From the NCBI RefSeq assembly GCF_963422355.1, contig NC_085094.1, positions 5,633,770 through 5,697,769 of the forward strand: a stretch of 64,000 nt of DNA. The letters run 5' to 3'. The notes beneath the pieces were generated by a model. It was not told where the DNA came from, searched no databases, and saw nothing but the letters and a program-made list of their open reading frames with translations. This document shows positions 38,146-51,700 of the stretch, in pieces. A program made the position numbers and the translations under genes. This DNA is from Corticium candelabrum (lineage: Eukaryota; Porifera; Homoscleromorpha; Homosclerophorida; Plakinidae). Every line of letters starts with the position of its first letter. Positions within the stretch are counted from its first letter, which is position 1.

Positions 38146-41100
38146 TGTAGATTATCTGTTGGAGCAAGTGTAGATTGCAGTGGCTCTTTTCCTGATGCTG
38201 TCAGTTCATATACTACTCCAACTAATAGAAATTGCATTTATTAGTCATGAATTTGTACTTATGATTGTCAGATAGCAGTTTTGTATTGATCACTTGTAAG
38301 CTGTCAATTTATTGAGGTCATGTATATTATGTCAATCATGATTGATATTGCATGTTATGAGCACCTCTAACGGATGTTCAACGTAAAAAGGTGGTGCAAC
38401 TAGAATTCTTGCTATTAATTGTTTCTGTAGCTGTAACCAGGACTTCTTTAGTGGCGCTTGTTTAGTTAATGCATACTGAAGGAGGAGGAGGAGGAGGAGA
38501 ACAAGAACAAGAAAAAGAGGTTAGATTACATCTGGCGACATCTTTCCTTTTCGTCTTCTTTTTTCTATACTTCTACTTTTTCTTCTTTCTTCTTTTGTCT
38601 TCTTTTTTTTCTTTTTTTTTTCTTTCTAACGTGTCTCTTAGCAGAATGACCCATCGCAACCGTGACAAGAAAACGATAGTGTAAACTTTGGACCACCCGT
38701 ATAGAAACATTTTGGATTTCTCTACTGTTCGAGCTGCTCAGGACAGAACATGGATCTTTGCTTCACAAAACTATTAGCCATACGACATGAAATACTGTAT
38801 GGAAGTTTCTTAGGAGTTGTGATTGCGTCCTTAGGATGGTTATAGTTAGGATAGGATAGTTAGTATAGAGGTATTTTGCAAACCTGCAGTCATGAGTGAA
38901 CAACACGTCATTGTTACGGTGGTGTATTTCTGGCTTGATATATGGTGGTGAATTTCCGGTTTTGTCAAATTCCAATTTGTGTATTCTTGTTTGGAGAGTA
39001 TTGGCATAGGAGCTGCAAAATGTGTGATTCTCTTATTAATCAATATTGATACTAATTAAATGGGAAGAACACAACTTGTACTGCGCTTTTATTTTGAAAT
39101 CTTTGATCGCTATGCTGCGCGACAGCTGCCCTTTGCACAGCTGCATTTAGGCTCAGTGGCAGTCTAATCTGTACAATAGAAAGGAAGAAAGACGAGACTC
39201 TAGTTCTCAAGTCTGGATCGAATCAAATGTGTATTCCAGTGAACGCGTATACGTGTGTACCCATCATTTCAGATTGTGTCTATAGCAGACATTTGTTGTT
39301 GATGTAGACGCTGTAAACATTTTACCTTGTCAAACGTACTGCTTTGAAATTATGTTTTGATGATTTTGTCTTAAACCAATTAATAGACTTCCGGGCGAAA
39401 ATCTAGTATTGGACGTTGGACAGGCTATAGTGGGCTACCCTTATAGCTACAGGTTTATTTCAGGCAATAGCTAGGGGCTTCATGCTTCTTACTACTTTTA
39501 GAAAGCAGCTTGAATCTGCTTTTGGACTCTAATCATAAAACATGCAAAATGGTATGTTGCATGGTACCAATTCGCTAAAAATGCATTGTTCTCATTACGG
39601 ATCTTCTTTGCCTATCGGTGTTATTTTATCTACATCATATTAACTTGTATTGTTACTATCGATTTTAAACGGCTTATAAGATTTATGCTAACTAGTCGGC
39701 CTGTTTGGGAAAAGAGTCCGAGAGATCGCAGAACAGCAGCACGTTGACTTCAATTATACGTTTCTGAATATGTATAGCAAGTCCTAATATTTCCTGCCGT
39801 AATTCTAAATGTCGCTCCTTTTTCTAGTTCACTTAATTTAATTGTGTACTGCACACATCAATACACTTCTCTCTTGCGTAAACGTGGCCGGGCGCTGTCC
39901 GTTTGTGGCTATTGATTACTATCATGCCGTCCGTTGTCGTGGCACAATTACACATTCTAATTGCTTCCCTTACCCTTCCAGAACACCGTTCGTATCCGTT
40001 CTGCTTGTAAATTCATGAATAATTGTCTAATTAGTATTAATTCCTTTTTATTTGTGTACGAAAAGGCTTCGGCTCCGATGTGTATTGCCAACAATTCATG
40101 ACGGTTCTGAAGCACTAACGTGTGTGGCATTCAATATTTTTGGAGAAAACGACTCCGTCAAGGTCACGCTGTTTCTATCGTTTACTTGTTATTATTGCTT
40201 GTAGTGCATCAGGGTAGGACAGACTATGACCAGTGGTCAAGATTTCGTTCAGCGCAGCTCATTCAGGATTGACTTGGAAGCCAACTTTCGTGTAGTCCTC
40301 TATCCGGCCTATCATGCATGCATACCATTTGTGTTCAATTTGTCTTGTTTGCGGCATACCACTACTAAAGGTTTTTATAACTTTGTGTTTGGGGAGTCGT
40401 TAACTAGAGCTATATTTTACTCTGGGTGTCAGTGAGCGATGAGGTAATAGTAAAGCTGCAGAAAACCGACTGTGTAACAAGAAACAGATTTAGCTACAGA
40501 GGACTGCTATGGCTTTTATTAATATGGTTATTAGATTCAAGTTATCATAGCTAAGGATGGTCGATTAGACTTGTTTCGGACAGAGTCACGATCGTTCCAG
40601 ACAAAGTCACGAGCATGTTAATCCACAGCGTGCTTTGCATCATGTGATTAGACCATACTATACAAATCTTTACCTTACACTCTTGTCATGTTTGTACACA
40701 CAATGTAGAGCACATATCTTTTATGTTAAGTTACCGCTCCGTCTCTAGGAAAAGACCAAAAGTGAACATTGAGAGAAACCGGTCAGCTGCACGCTAAAGC
40801 TTGTCAGTTAAAACGACTAGGAGACTCAGGAAATGCGATGGTGAATGGTTTTGGAACTATCGATGCATTACAATGGTTGTAAGCTGGCTACAAGCTTTTG
40901 ATTAATTCTTACTTCATGATGATTGACTGCCTAGCAGCGTCACATTGTTGTAATATAATGGCAAGGTACTTGAAGATAGAAGGATGACGCTCAGACGACT
41001 TACTCTAGTTCACGTCATGTATGGAAACGGATTTTTGTAATGAATTTAAGATGTACCATCTGAGAAATGCTGGCATATGATGTATATGCCAGCTTGCTGT

Positions 41101-41414
41101 GATTTGGCTATCACCACAAGCATTGGCTATCACCACAAGCATTAGCAACAGTGGCTATAAGGACTAGCTTGTGGTACTGCACTGTAATTAATAGGCAGTG
41201 AACAAACAATTCGGAATCCGAAACAACCGTCAGTTCTATTATGTTATGTACGTCCTCGCCACTTATCAGATATTATGCTGGTGAATGCAAAATTACAAGC
41301 AGCCAGTACTCTTATCTAAACTAAGACTTCGCGGTCACAGTGATTGAGAGAACTCCTGTGACTAATGCTTGATGGGAGGAGTCTTTGATTGACGTGGTTT
41401 AACCAGTGGTGCCT
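38146..41414. other. Long intergenic region between CAPN7 and the first ADAMTS gene
   Basis: No intact gene was recognised in 3.3 kb. It contains a GGA-rich purine tract (38478-38520) followed by a long C/T-rich tract (38542-38630), a relic Ig-like exon near 40053-40175, and a 19-bp direct duplication (TTGGCTATCACCACAAGCA at 41104-41122 and 41123-41141). Confidence 0.5.
40053..40175 (+). pseudogene. Isolated immunoglobulin-like domain fragment
   Basis: One frame reads RLRLRCVLPTIHDGSEALTC and then VAFNIFGENDSVKVTL, which looks like the C-terminal half of an I-set Ig domain (the F-strand Cys in LTCVAFN and the NxxGE turn). It lacks the first half of the fold, an upstream partner exon and a gene context. 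It could be a leftover of a lost exon or a single exon of an unrecognised gene. Confidence 0.35.
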
Positions 41415-41422
41415 TATAAATA
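41415..41422 (+). promoter_or_regulatory. TATA box of the first ADAMTS gene
   Basis: TATAAATA lies 130 bp upstream of the chosen start codon. This predicts transcription starting near 41445-41450 and supports the ATG at 41545 over an in-frame ATG at 41389, which lies upstream of the TATA box. Confidence 0.55.
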
Positions 41423-41544
41423 CATGCACTGCTAAGCTGGAACAAAGCTTCAGTGTTTGCTGTACGCTCTCGACTTGTTGCGGTTTTCTGGTCGTCGTGC
41501 TTCGAGCCAACGTTTGTAACAGCCCGCGCTTGTTGAAACGAGTG

Positions 41545-44500
41545 ATGAAGACTGTTGGTGGCAACTTGCTTATGTTTCTAGTGATGCTTGTGCACTTGAT
41601 TGGCAGCGTCAAAGGTTAGTTCAGGTTTCGGTATCGCTTGTGTTCTGTTTTAATAGTTATATGCTTGCGTGACGTTACCTTTAAGTGACATGTGACTTGT
41701 ACTTGTTTGACTGAATGTCGTCGTGTGCGGTGTTCAGGATTGAGTGATTATTCCGGATCCACCTTCGAGTCCGTTTCCATTCTCGTACCGTCCGTCAACT
41801 CTCGAGCCGGTCCGTATAGCATTCGCTTTGCTGCGTTCAACAGGACGTGGAGTCTTCGGCTCAAGCGAAACTCGCATTTATTGTCGTCGAAGTTTGCCGT
41901 CGAGCGTCGCCGTGGAGGTAACGAGACCGTGAAGGGGACCGACGTCGACGGCAGTTGCTACTACAGCGGAACAGTCGACGGAGAGCCGTTTTCAAAAGTG
42001 GCCGTCGCGACGTGCAACGGTTTGGTGAGTCGTAATTGCATGGAAAGAAACATTCTAATGCCAAACGATTAATGAGTCGGTACTGCTGGTTTCCACTTTC
42101 AACAGAAGCCGGTTGAGCGGACCTACTCAATGCATACAACATATTGCGGTCTCATGGTGCGTGTCTGTGTCTTTAGACAGGCTTCGTGCGAATCGAGAAC
42201 GAAGAGTTGGCCATTCGACCACGAAATGGTGTCAATCGTCTGATGTCTACGACGGAGGGTAGATGGTTTATGCACGTGCTGTATAGAACCGTTTACAGGG
42301 CGAGAGGAAACGAAAAAATCGACGGTATCGCAGAATGATTGAGCTCGACATTGCACTCCCTGTCTTGAATTCGCACGTTTCTTTGTTACAGATCAAACTC
42401 TGGGTGAGAATACGCACAAGGCGGACGACTACAGCAGTCCTGGCAAGTCATCCAAGTCGATTCCGGATTTGAATCAATTGCAAGGGTTTGCTTCGTCTAC
42501 GGTGTTTATTGAGACGCTGCTGGTAGCCGACAAATCTATGCTACAGCGCTACGGGTCCGACAATCTGCCTATTTATGCCCTGGCTACTATGAATGAGGTT
42601 AGTCATCACAGTCGAGCATTTGTATAAGTTAAATCTTCAATGGTTGGCTTAATGAGTAGGCTGCAAGTTTATTCCAGAGCAAGAGTATTGGCATGAATAT
42701 TCACTTGGTGGTGACTCATCTCGTTGTCTTGGAGAGTGACCATAGAGATCTGAAGAAAGGAAAACGTGCAGACCGAATGCTCTTCAATTTTTGCCGTTGG
42801 AAAAACAACTTGGACGACCTTCCGTTACACGACGTCGCGGTATTCCTGACTAGGTAATAGTGTTTGTTTGAAATTGGATCTATGTGGTCAGAGTTCGTGA
42901 GGTGGAAAATGTGTATTCATTCCTTCGTATTGTTAACTAATTTGGTTTTGCTCTTATCAGAAAGAGCATCTGTGTTGATCATTATAACTCTTGTGATGCT
43001 TACGGCTTGGCATTTACTGGCGGAATGTGCAATCCCAATCAGTCGTGTACAATCATTCAAGACGACGGTATCCGCCTTGCCTACACAATCGCTCACGAGA
43101 TCGGACACACGTATTATAATTTTCTGTGCGAGCACTTGGCGTGATAACTAATAAGTCAGCATTTTATTAGTCTGGGAATGATTCACGACGAAGATGCGGG
43201 ATGTCGCTACAAACGAAGAAGACGGAATCTGATGACGTCATCGTTGTCGACATCGATGGGTGCCTTGAGTTGGTCACCGTGTAGTGAGAGAGCGTTGTCG
43301 ACGTTTGTTCGGTATGAGTGAAATGAGATATTGTAGACTTCTTGCTGTGGAACGCTTTGCGTTCTTTCAGATCGGATAAGGCATCTTGCCTGTACAACAA
43401 ACCAGTCAAATTGGGAGTGGTTCGACCGTCGGTATCTGCGCAGTCTCTTCTATACATGTGTCAAGGTGTAGGCGGATCACGTGCTCGAGTCTGTAATACT
43501 CAAGCCGCTAAGAAAAACGATAGCGTGTGTTCGGGTGTTTGGTGCAAAATTTCGGACAATGACCCGTGTGTATACGTCCCGGGCTCGAGGCTCGACCGTG
43601 TCTCTTGCGGGCATCAGCAGGTGCAGTGCTCTAACTGACAGTGAACGGGATACTTGGCAGGATACAATACAATCTAGTGTTTGCTTTGACAGGTTTGTAT
43701 GAACTCTGAGTGTGTAGTGGGAGGATGGAGTGCGTGGACAGGTTACAGTCTCTGCTCTTCCTCGTGTGGTCAAGGCGTACAATATCGAGAGAGGCATTGC
43801 TTAGGGTAAGCCGATAATACGGATTGCTTGAGACTACTGCGTTTTATTAATAGTGAGGTGTGTGAGACAGAGACAACCATGCTTGCATTGGAAGCAGTAG
43901 ACAGTACCAGTTATGCCACACCCAGGTGCTAGATATGTTACTCAAGAGAGAATGTATAACTTTAGTACTAAATAATGTTTGTTTGTTAGCTGTGTCCTTT
44001 GGGTTCAGAAGACGCCAGAACTTCTAGGTGTGCTTCATTCAACGACAAACTGTTTAGAGATGGCAGATACTACAACTGGATTCCTTACATAAGCCAAGGC
44101 AAGTTCAAGACGCCATTAATTGGCTGGGTCTCAAGTAGGTGACCGATAATCTTTTTGTCTAGATTCCACCACTGAATGTCGGCTGACTTGCAAACCGGAC
44201 ATGGCGAGGTTCTACGCACTACTGGGGCCTTCGGTACCAGACGGTACCTCATGCGCTAGCAAAGAGAACGGTGTCTGTGTTGGCGGAACGTGTCGGGTAA
44301 GCTTTCGTGTGACTAGACATGCAACAGTAGTTATGTACCGTATGTCAACGCAGAAGCAACTAACTAGATGTCTTAGATGGTGGGCTGCGATAACGTGTTG
44401 GAATCTCCTGCTTTGAGAGATAGATGTGGAGTGTGTGTAGGAGACGGCACGTCCTGCTCAATAATCGCGTCCACGTTTAGGCGCAATAACCTAACATATT

Positions 44501-45922
44501 ACGGTATCATTGCATGCTTTCTACGGATTGAACCATAGCTTTTACTAATCGTAAATTGTCTTGCTCTTCTAGGATATCACAAAGTCATTCGTTTGCCGGT
44601 GGGGTCGATGAGGATAAACGTGACCGAGATGTCCGACTCACACAATTATCTTGGTAAAACGCATTCTATAGTATGCAACAACCGTCAACGTATCGACGGA
44701 TTTTTATCCGTTTTCTATGTACGTAGCCGTACGGAGCGGCCAAAACAGCGCGCACTACTACATCAACGGGGACTGGACTATTTCACAGCCGGGTGTCTAT
44801 CCGGCTGCCGGTACCGTCATCATGTACCGGAGATTCGAAAAGTCGTCGGAAATGTTGTGGATTACCGGACCCATCAAAGAAGATCTTGTCATAATGGTAA
44901 AGCTTTAGGAAACCAATTGATTTCGGCGTTTGCCAGTGACTGTTCGCTAGGTTCTCAGTCAGAGTAGACACGCTAATGTTTCTTACCAATACCAGATCAA
45001 TAAGAATGCGTCGTCGTTTCAGTCTCGTTTGGCTGGCGATCGCTTCAGGTGGCGTTACACCCGGTGGAGCAACTGCTCGCAACAGTGCGCCGGAGGCGTA
45101 CAGACGCGTCAGCTCGTGTGTCACGATACGAAAACCGGCAACGACGTTCAGCTGCGGCGCTGTATGCTTCCACCCGTCACGTTGGTCTTATCCAGACCAT
45201 GTAACGTACAACCGTGCTCTCCTAGGTTAGAAATTTGTTAGACAAGTTGTGTGTACGGTCACCACCAAAATATCTCTGATAATTAGATGGACAGTTGGTC
45301 CTTGGAGTCCAGGAAGTTGCTCGGTGACGTGCGGTGGTGGACTTAGGAGGCGACAAGTGCAGTGTGCCATTCAGGTCGCTCCGAAAGAGTTTCAACATGT
45401 CAAGAATCGACTGTGCGATAGACAACGCAAACCGTCGAATAAGGAGACATGCAATGCTCGTCCGTGCCCATTGGGATCCTGGTTGGTGGCAGGAGTGTGG
45501 AGCCCGGTGAGCATTTCGGTTTGCTAGCTAGAGAGCGTTCGAGCGTCGACAAACTATTGATGTTTTTGCAGTGCTCTGTGAGTTGTGGCGAAGGTCAACA
45601 AAACAGAGAAATTTTGTGCAAAGCAACGTACAGCCGCGCCACGTTGCCGTTCAGCGAATGCGATCTCCCGTCTCGACCGGTCGAAACGATGTCATGCACG
45701 ATGCCCGGATGTCCGGCTGCTTCCTCTAGTACGCATTCTAACTCGAGTGATCGTGTAGCGAACGTTTCAAGCTAATGTGATTGTTTGATAGCTTGCAAGG
45801 ATATCGTGCCAGCGTGCAAAAGGCTGAAGACTGACATGTGCAAGAGGCAGGCATACTATCAACGTATGTGCTGCGATTCCTGCAGAAAGTTTGCCGAGTC
45901 GTTGTCTAGACGTGCAACATAA
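41545..45922 (+). CDS. ADAMTS-type secreted metalloprotease, paralogue A
   Basis: Nineteen exons, about 1010 aa: 41545-41614, 41738-42024, 42177-42324, 42392-42597, 42660-42853, 42961-43110, 43171-43311, 43371-43620, 43693-43805, 43871-43925, 43990-44134, 44163-44296, 44377-44503, 44573-44653, 44727-44896, 44996-45225, 45287-45506, 45572-45752, 45792-45922. Domains in order: signal peptide, M12B propeptide ([20 protein letters not shown]), reprolysin catalytic domain with the complete zinc motif HEIGHTLGMIH (about 347-357) and a Met-turn (NLMTSS), disintegrin-like region, TSP1, Cys-rich domain ([11 protein letters not shown]), spacer, three further TSP1 repeats and a C-terminal PLAC domain. 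All zinc ligands are intact, so it is probably active on matrix proteins. No clean furin RxKR site is visible at the propeptide end. The PLAC tail recalls the ADAMTS6/10/16/18/17/19 groups; I cannot place it in one. Confidence 0.9.
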
Positions 45923-48789
45923 GGCTAACCATCTTCTCGACATCCGTTTTGTATACGTTTGTTCCAAAGTATTTTAGTTTATGCATAGCTGTTATATAAA
46001 CGAATACTCTCGATATATAGTGTAGTGACTGGGTGAAGGGCAACTCTTCTTGCAGTCTAATAATGCCGTAGCACGGATCAATTAACACGTGTGTTCTAGC
46101 TAGACGGTAGACGTGATAGGTTCGGATCTTACTGACAGTGGAGACTCTTGACTTGCGCATGCCATGCAGTCACGTTTGTGTTCGCATATATGCATAGAGT
46201 TAGCGACCGGTTTCTTACGGACTGATTTGCTTCTCGCATTTATTTATACTTTGCTAGTAGAAAGGCGCTGAATGCAAGACAGTTGCATATAAGGTGCATG
46301 TAACGTCTCTAGGGACCTGGGAAGTGTACTAACCACGGGTACACGCGTATACACGAAGAAGCATGCCGAAACTGCTGTCTACTATCTCACATGCCATAAA
46401 TAGACTGCAACAATACACACAACATCACTCGAACATCGTACATTTTCGTGAAGACGTCCGTCTGCAAGACAACTATTCGCGGCAAGTCAACACAAATTGT
46501 CCATGCATGCATGCACCTACTAAATTTACTAGACCCTTTAGTATAGCGCTTGGTAAATACATATATTTTGAAATCGTTCTAGAAAGCAACTCTATATCAA
46601 ATTGAGCCCCGATCATCCTAACTGCATGGACAATTATTAGACAACTGGCTGCATTTTAGTCACGTGATATTTTTATGAATGAGTGGTAATTAAAGTAATT
46701 AATGCGGCGGTGCTTTGCCTAGTTCAGCAATTGCATGTAATTGCAGTACGTGCCTTTCAAAATTATGGTACGACAAGATGCCTTTATCACTAGACACATG
46801 CATGAGTCTCTCAGACGCTCAAACTATAGCCAACTAGAGCCTGCAGGTTTAGGATACCTCAGTGTGTCGGACAGATATGATAAACAAGAAGAACTTCCCT
46901 TCTTACACTGTGCACTAACGAAGAATTCTTGGCAATCTTTTAGAATTATCTTGGAAGGTAGTAAGCAGAAAGACTACCTCGCTTGCAGACCATATACAAA
47001 TTTGCAAAGTCACTGGCTCTAAATTCCGACACTGAGCGAGGGGGCTTCAGCCCCCATCCCCCGCTTCCTACGCCTGTGCTTTCAAAAGTGGATTAGGTTT
47101 TGAGAAGAAAGAGAATACAGCATTTGGACACGAGGTTACAGTAGGATGGAGTAAACGTTGACAATAATAATTATTACTTGAGCGACTTTATAATACATAA
47201 TAATTACTACTTCAGATACTAACGCTTTAACTTACAGTAATTGCAACTCTTAAAATCAATTACAGCTGTTGGCGGCACTTTATTAAGATAAAATGGCTGT
47301 AAGTAGAACAATTGCGGTATGTCATAACGTAGAACCTCGCTGACAGTTGGAGGCCACTGCGTCTAGGTCAATAATTATTACCTTGATACCAAGCCTTTCG
47401 AGGGATTTCTGCCACCCATGTTACTAATAACTTAATTAATTACGATGCACAACAACACAATCGATTACATTGTTCTTGCCATCCTCTAGCTAGCATGTGT
47501 CACGCGACGACGTAATTAATATTTTATTAGGTGATACGCGAATAATTCAATCAGTGTAAGTCCGGAGCTTACCTGAGGCGACGCAAAGGCGGAATTGTGT
47601 ACATTTCATCTTTTGTTTTTGCACTGTTGCGCTAACACGTAATCATATCAGACTAATGTCTCTGTTGACACCTGAGGCTACGGTCTCTACTTGGTGAAAA
47701 AGAGGCGGACCAGACAGGCAACAAAGGGCGGAGCTCTCGAGTTGCAAGAGATTACTCGCGACATGCGTAATTACACGTCTATACACAAAACTCCTAAATG
47801 AAGTAACTTGGGAGTTTGTTCAGTTTGTAGAATGTGCATGCATGTTTTTCTGGTTGTTGTTCTACTAAGTCTTGTTATCTTTCAATCTTGGGAAAGCTTC
47901 GTGTGCTTGCAATATGCAAATGTATAATCATATCAGTCACGTCGACTTCTCTGCAATTTCGTGTAGAGATGAAAATGCAAAATAACTTTTTCTTGCCAGT
48001 GGCTATACTGCATGCATAGTGTGGTTTACTAGTCGGATGGTCTTGTTATTTGTGTCAATGTGAATTAATTAGTTCACTTTTGTAGTATAGATAGCTTCTC
48101 ACTTAATTAAATTATGTTATTCAAATTTTATGGAGAAACGCCTTTGTTTTAGATATGAAAAATTATAATTATCTGTAGTGTTTGGTTTACGTGTGACGTC
48201 GTTCCTTTACGATTGGCATGAAAATTGACTACCCAACCAGAGATATCTAGACAGTGCTTGTATACACAGCTGGTATTAGTAAAAAGATATATTGCATGTG
48301 ACGACACGATAGCTATAGGTGTGTCAGTTTGTGTTACAGACAAAATGCAATGACAAATCCTATGCAGTTTGCGTATAGTTTGTGATTTGTTCGAATTGAA
48401 ATGGTTGAGGCTAACAGGTGGAAGCAAGATAGCTTCGTCGCCTGTACAGCTTAGTAATTAACTAACAGGAAAAACCAACACAGCAAGTATGCATCAACCA
48501 ATTAGCTTGTGTTGAAATAACCCTCACACTGTTTTCAATTCTTCTGCGAACAGATGCCAATAATTAAGTGCATGATAATTCTTAACAAAACAGGAACTTT
48601 AATCACACTGAATTATTCTAGATAATAATTGATTTCCATTTTTTTGTCTGCAGCTACTATTTTGCCTGTGATCACAGTTTTATTTTTTCCATCACCATGA
48701 AAACGGCAACCATAAAATAAACTTGATTGATATCGAGTCTAGTACGAGCTAGTAGATTTTTTATTTCTGGTTGCCATATTGTTGGTGAT
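45923..48789. other. Intergenic region between the two ADAMTS paralogues
   Basis: 2.9 kb with no recognised gene. An open frame at 46741-47022 has no recognisable domain. It is followed by a perfect hairpin GGGGGCTTCAGCCCCC (47040-47055) and a CTTCCTACGCC block that resembles repeat-element ends. Confidence 0.45.
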
Positions 48790-51700
48790 ATGTGTACTGT
48801 TGGTCGCTTTTCCTCGATTTGTCTGCTGCTGATGTACCGTGATGCCCTTGTCGAGGGACTTTCGGGTATACGTTCATGTATTATAGTTATCTAAACGAGC
48901 AGCTTTAGTCTTTAAATTGGTGCTGCACGGTGCTTATAATGCTTTCTTCCTCGCTTTAGGATCAGGAAATGAATCATGTAGTCTCCGCATTCACGACACT
49001 GTTCGGATTCGCGTACCGACGTCACTCTCGAGCGGGCAGTCTCGCATTCGTTTTTCGGCTTTCAACAAAACCTGGTCGATTCTTCTCGAGCCTAACAAGA
49101 GACTCTTCCTATCTCATTTTGCAGTCGAGCGACGAATATCAAACAACGTTTCAATCGGAATGATCAGTCCACGACTAGACTGCTACTACACCGGAACCAT
49201 CGAAGGAGAGCGTCCCTCTTTTGCTGTCTTTAGCACCTGCCTTGGGCTAGTAAGTGCTAGCTGCATGCTTAGTGTATACGGGTTGACAAGCTTTTGTTGT
49301 AGACACATATTTACACGATTAGTTTGAAAAATACTCGCGTGCAAGTAGCATAGCACATCAAATGTTTGCATCATTCTCTATTTTTCTTCTTGAGATGCAT
49401 GTTGAAGGACTTCGTCTAATTAGTAGCAATTTACTGTTCTATTGCTTTCTGTGTCTCTAGAACGGCTTCCTCGTTACGAAGAACAAAGAAATGAACGTTC
49501 GCCCTCTACCATTTGTAAACACGCAGCGCACGCTGTTGAAAGAAACCCCTCACGGCACTTACGTGAGGTATGTTGTTCTAACAACATTTACAATGCAACG
49601 GATGTGTAGGAATTCGAACGGTATAGATACGTTGTTCCACTGCGATGTATACAGAATTAGCTAACAACTCATGATTTGTTTTTAATTTCAGGAAATGCAA
49701 GCAGCTTCCAAGAAAAAGACACCAACAGAATGACGATGGACGATTCTGCCAGTCTGGTGCCGTTCCGAGAAATGCGCAAATTGGGAGCATCGACAATATA
49801 CATCGAAACCGTCGTTGTGACCGACAAGACTATGCTGATCAAATACGGTAGACAAAACTTGCCACCTTACATTCTGTCTGCAATGCAAGAGGTTTATGCT
49901 ACTAGCTAGAGACCGATCAAATCCGTCTGATATTACTAACTAATTAATCTTTTTACAGGCAGCTGGTCTCTTCCGGAGCGAGACGATCAGCACTGACGTT
50001 CGGCTCGTACTCTCGTACTTTCTCATTCTAGAATCGGATAGGGAGAGCGGCCTAGAGATCACAAAAGACTCCAAACGCACACTCAAAAATTTTTGCCGTT
50101 GGAAAACGACATTGACTCCAAGCTTGCCCTCTCACGACATAGCACTTCTCTTTACCAGGTATACTAGCCTCTAGATTACTAATAATTAAAGCTGTAAACC
50201 CTCGCTTCACGCAGCCATGAGACTTCTGATAGAATTTTCGGCAATTAGTATTACGAATTTTTGCTTGCAATTGAACTTCTATTTACAAAATCGTACTGTC
50301 GTTTCACGTAATCGCAAATTCCTTATTTAATAGTCTGTATATATTATGTTATCGTTTAATTAATTAACAGGCGTACGGAACGTAGCTATTTATATAGATG
50401 TCGCTACTGGCTACGCAAAGTTAGGTTTCGCCAAATGCAAATACTGCTTCGCGATTGGGTCGCACCAGGGGCGTGGCACATTCCAGAACGTGCTCAGACG
50501 GGAAGTGAGTCAAGAGTACGGTATTCGTCAAGTCACGCGACTCTTACAAAGTACTTTTCTGATGGATCCTAGCTGAAACTGCGCGTCTAGATGCACATAG
50601 CGTTTGTTCGTTGCTACATACAGCATTTTGCTTGATATTGCTAATTAATTTATGTTGCGGCTGTATCTAGAAACGATCTCTGCATCCGAAGCAGTGCAAC
50701 TTGTGCTACGTATGGTGGGTTGGCTTTCACGTCCGGGGTATGTCGAGAGCATTCGAAGTGTGCAATCCTACGAGACGACGGTACTCATCTCGCTGCCGCA
50801 GTGGCTCATGAAATCGGGCACACGTACGTATATGCTTTACATTTCGTGATGATTTGTATTGTACGACAAGAATATAGAAAGCGGATATCTTTGTCACAAA
50901 GATTCTACGAGACGTGGAAGACACTGTACTTAAGTTAACGACAAGACATTAATTAAACACGAATATTGCATTTAAAATATGACACAAGAACTAAAACTAA
51001 AAACTAGAGAGTTCAATCAAATGTTTTTTAGGTTGGGCCTAATGCATGATGAAGACATTGGGTGCGACAGCCCGGAAAACAAGAGGGTGATGGGCTCGCA
51101 TCTCTCAGGATTCTCTCCTGCTATTGGATGGTCGTCTTGCAGTAACAAATCGCTACTTGAATTTCTTCGGTAAGAGTAGTTAATTAATTAATTGGCTAAA
51201 CCAATTGATAACAATTTCGGTCAAAGTGCATCTAGCTAAAGTGCCGTTACCGTACCGTACACTAAACTTGATTTATTGAAGATGGAACGACGCAGAGTGT
51301 TTGTACAATGTTCCAGTGACGCTAAATCAACTTCAGATAGCGTCACACTCAAGAAACAAGTTGTGTCAAGAATTACTCCTAGATGCAACAGCGACATCTT
51401 GTGAACACGTCAGCTGTCAATCGCTATATTCGCGTCTATACGCAGAGTTTTAGTTTGAGTGCTATCGTATCTATAGGTGAATGCGAATAGCTCGTGTGCT
51501 GGCGTGTGGTGCACATCCTCGTCGACTAGCGTTTGCACTTTGTTTACGACTTCTCGTTCCGACAAATTTCCTTGCGGCAATCAAAAGGTGATATCAAACT
51601 CTGTCATTTCGGCGTTTAATTTCGACTGCTCTTTTGATTCAGTTCTGTGTGAACGGTCAGTGTTTGCCGGGAACGTGGACAGAATGGAGTGAGTATGGTC

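Noticed and set aside
47831-47930. A signal-peptide-like frame (MCMHVFLVVVLLSLVIF) as first exon of ADAMTS paralogue B
   Set aside because: No donor in phase 1 follows it before the stop, while the exon at 48790-48865 ends in the phase that the next exon needs.
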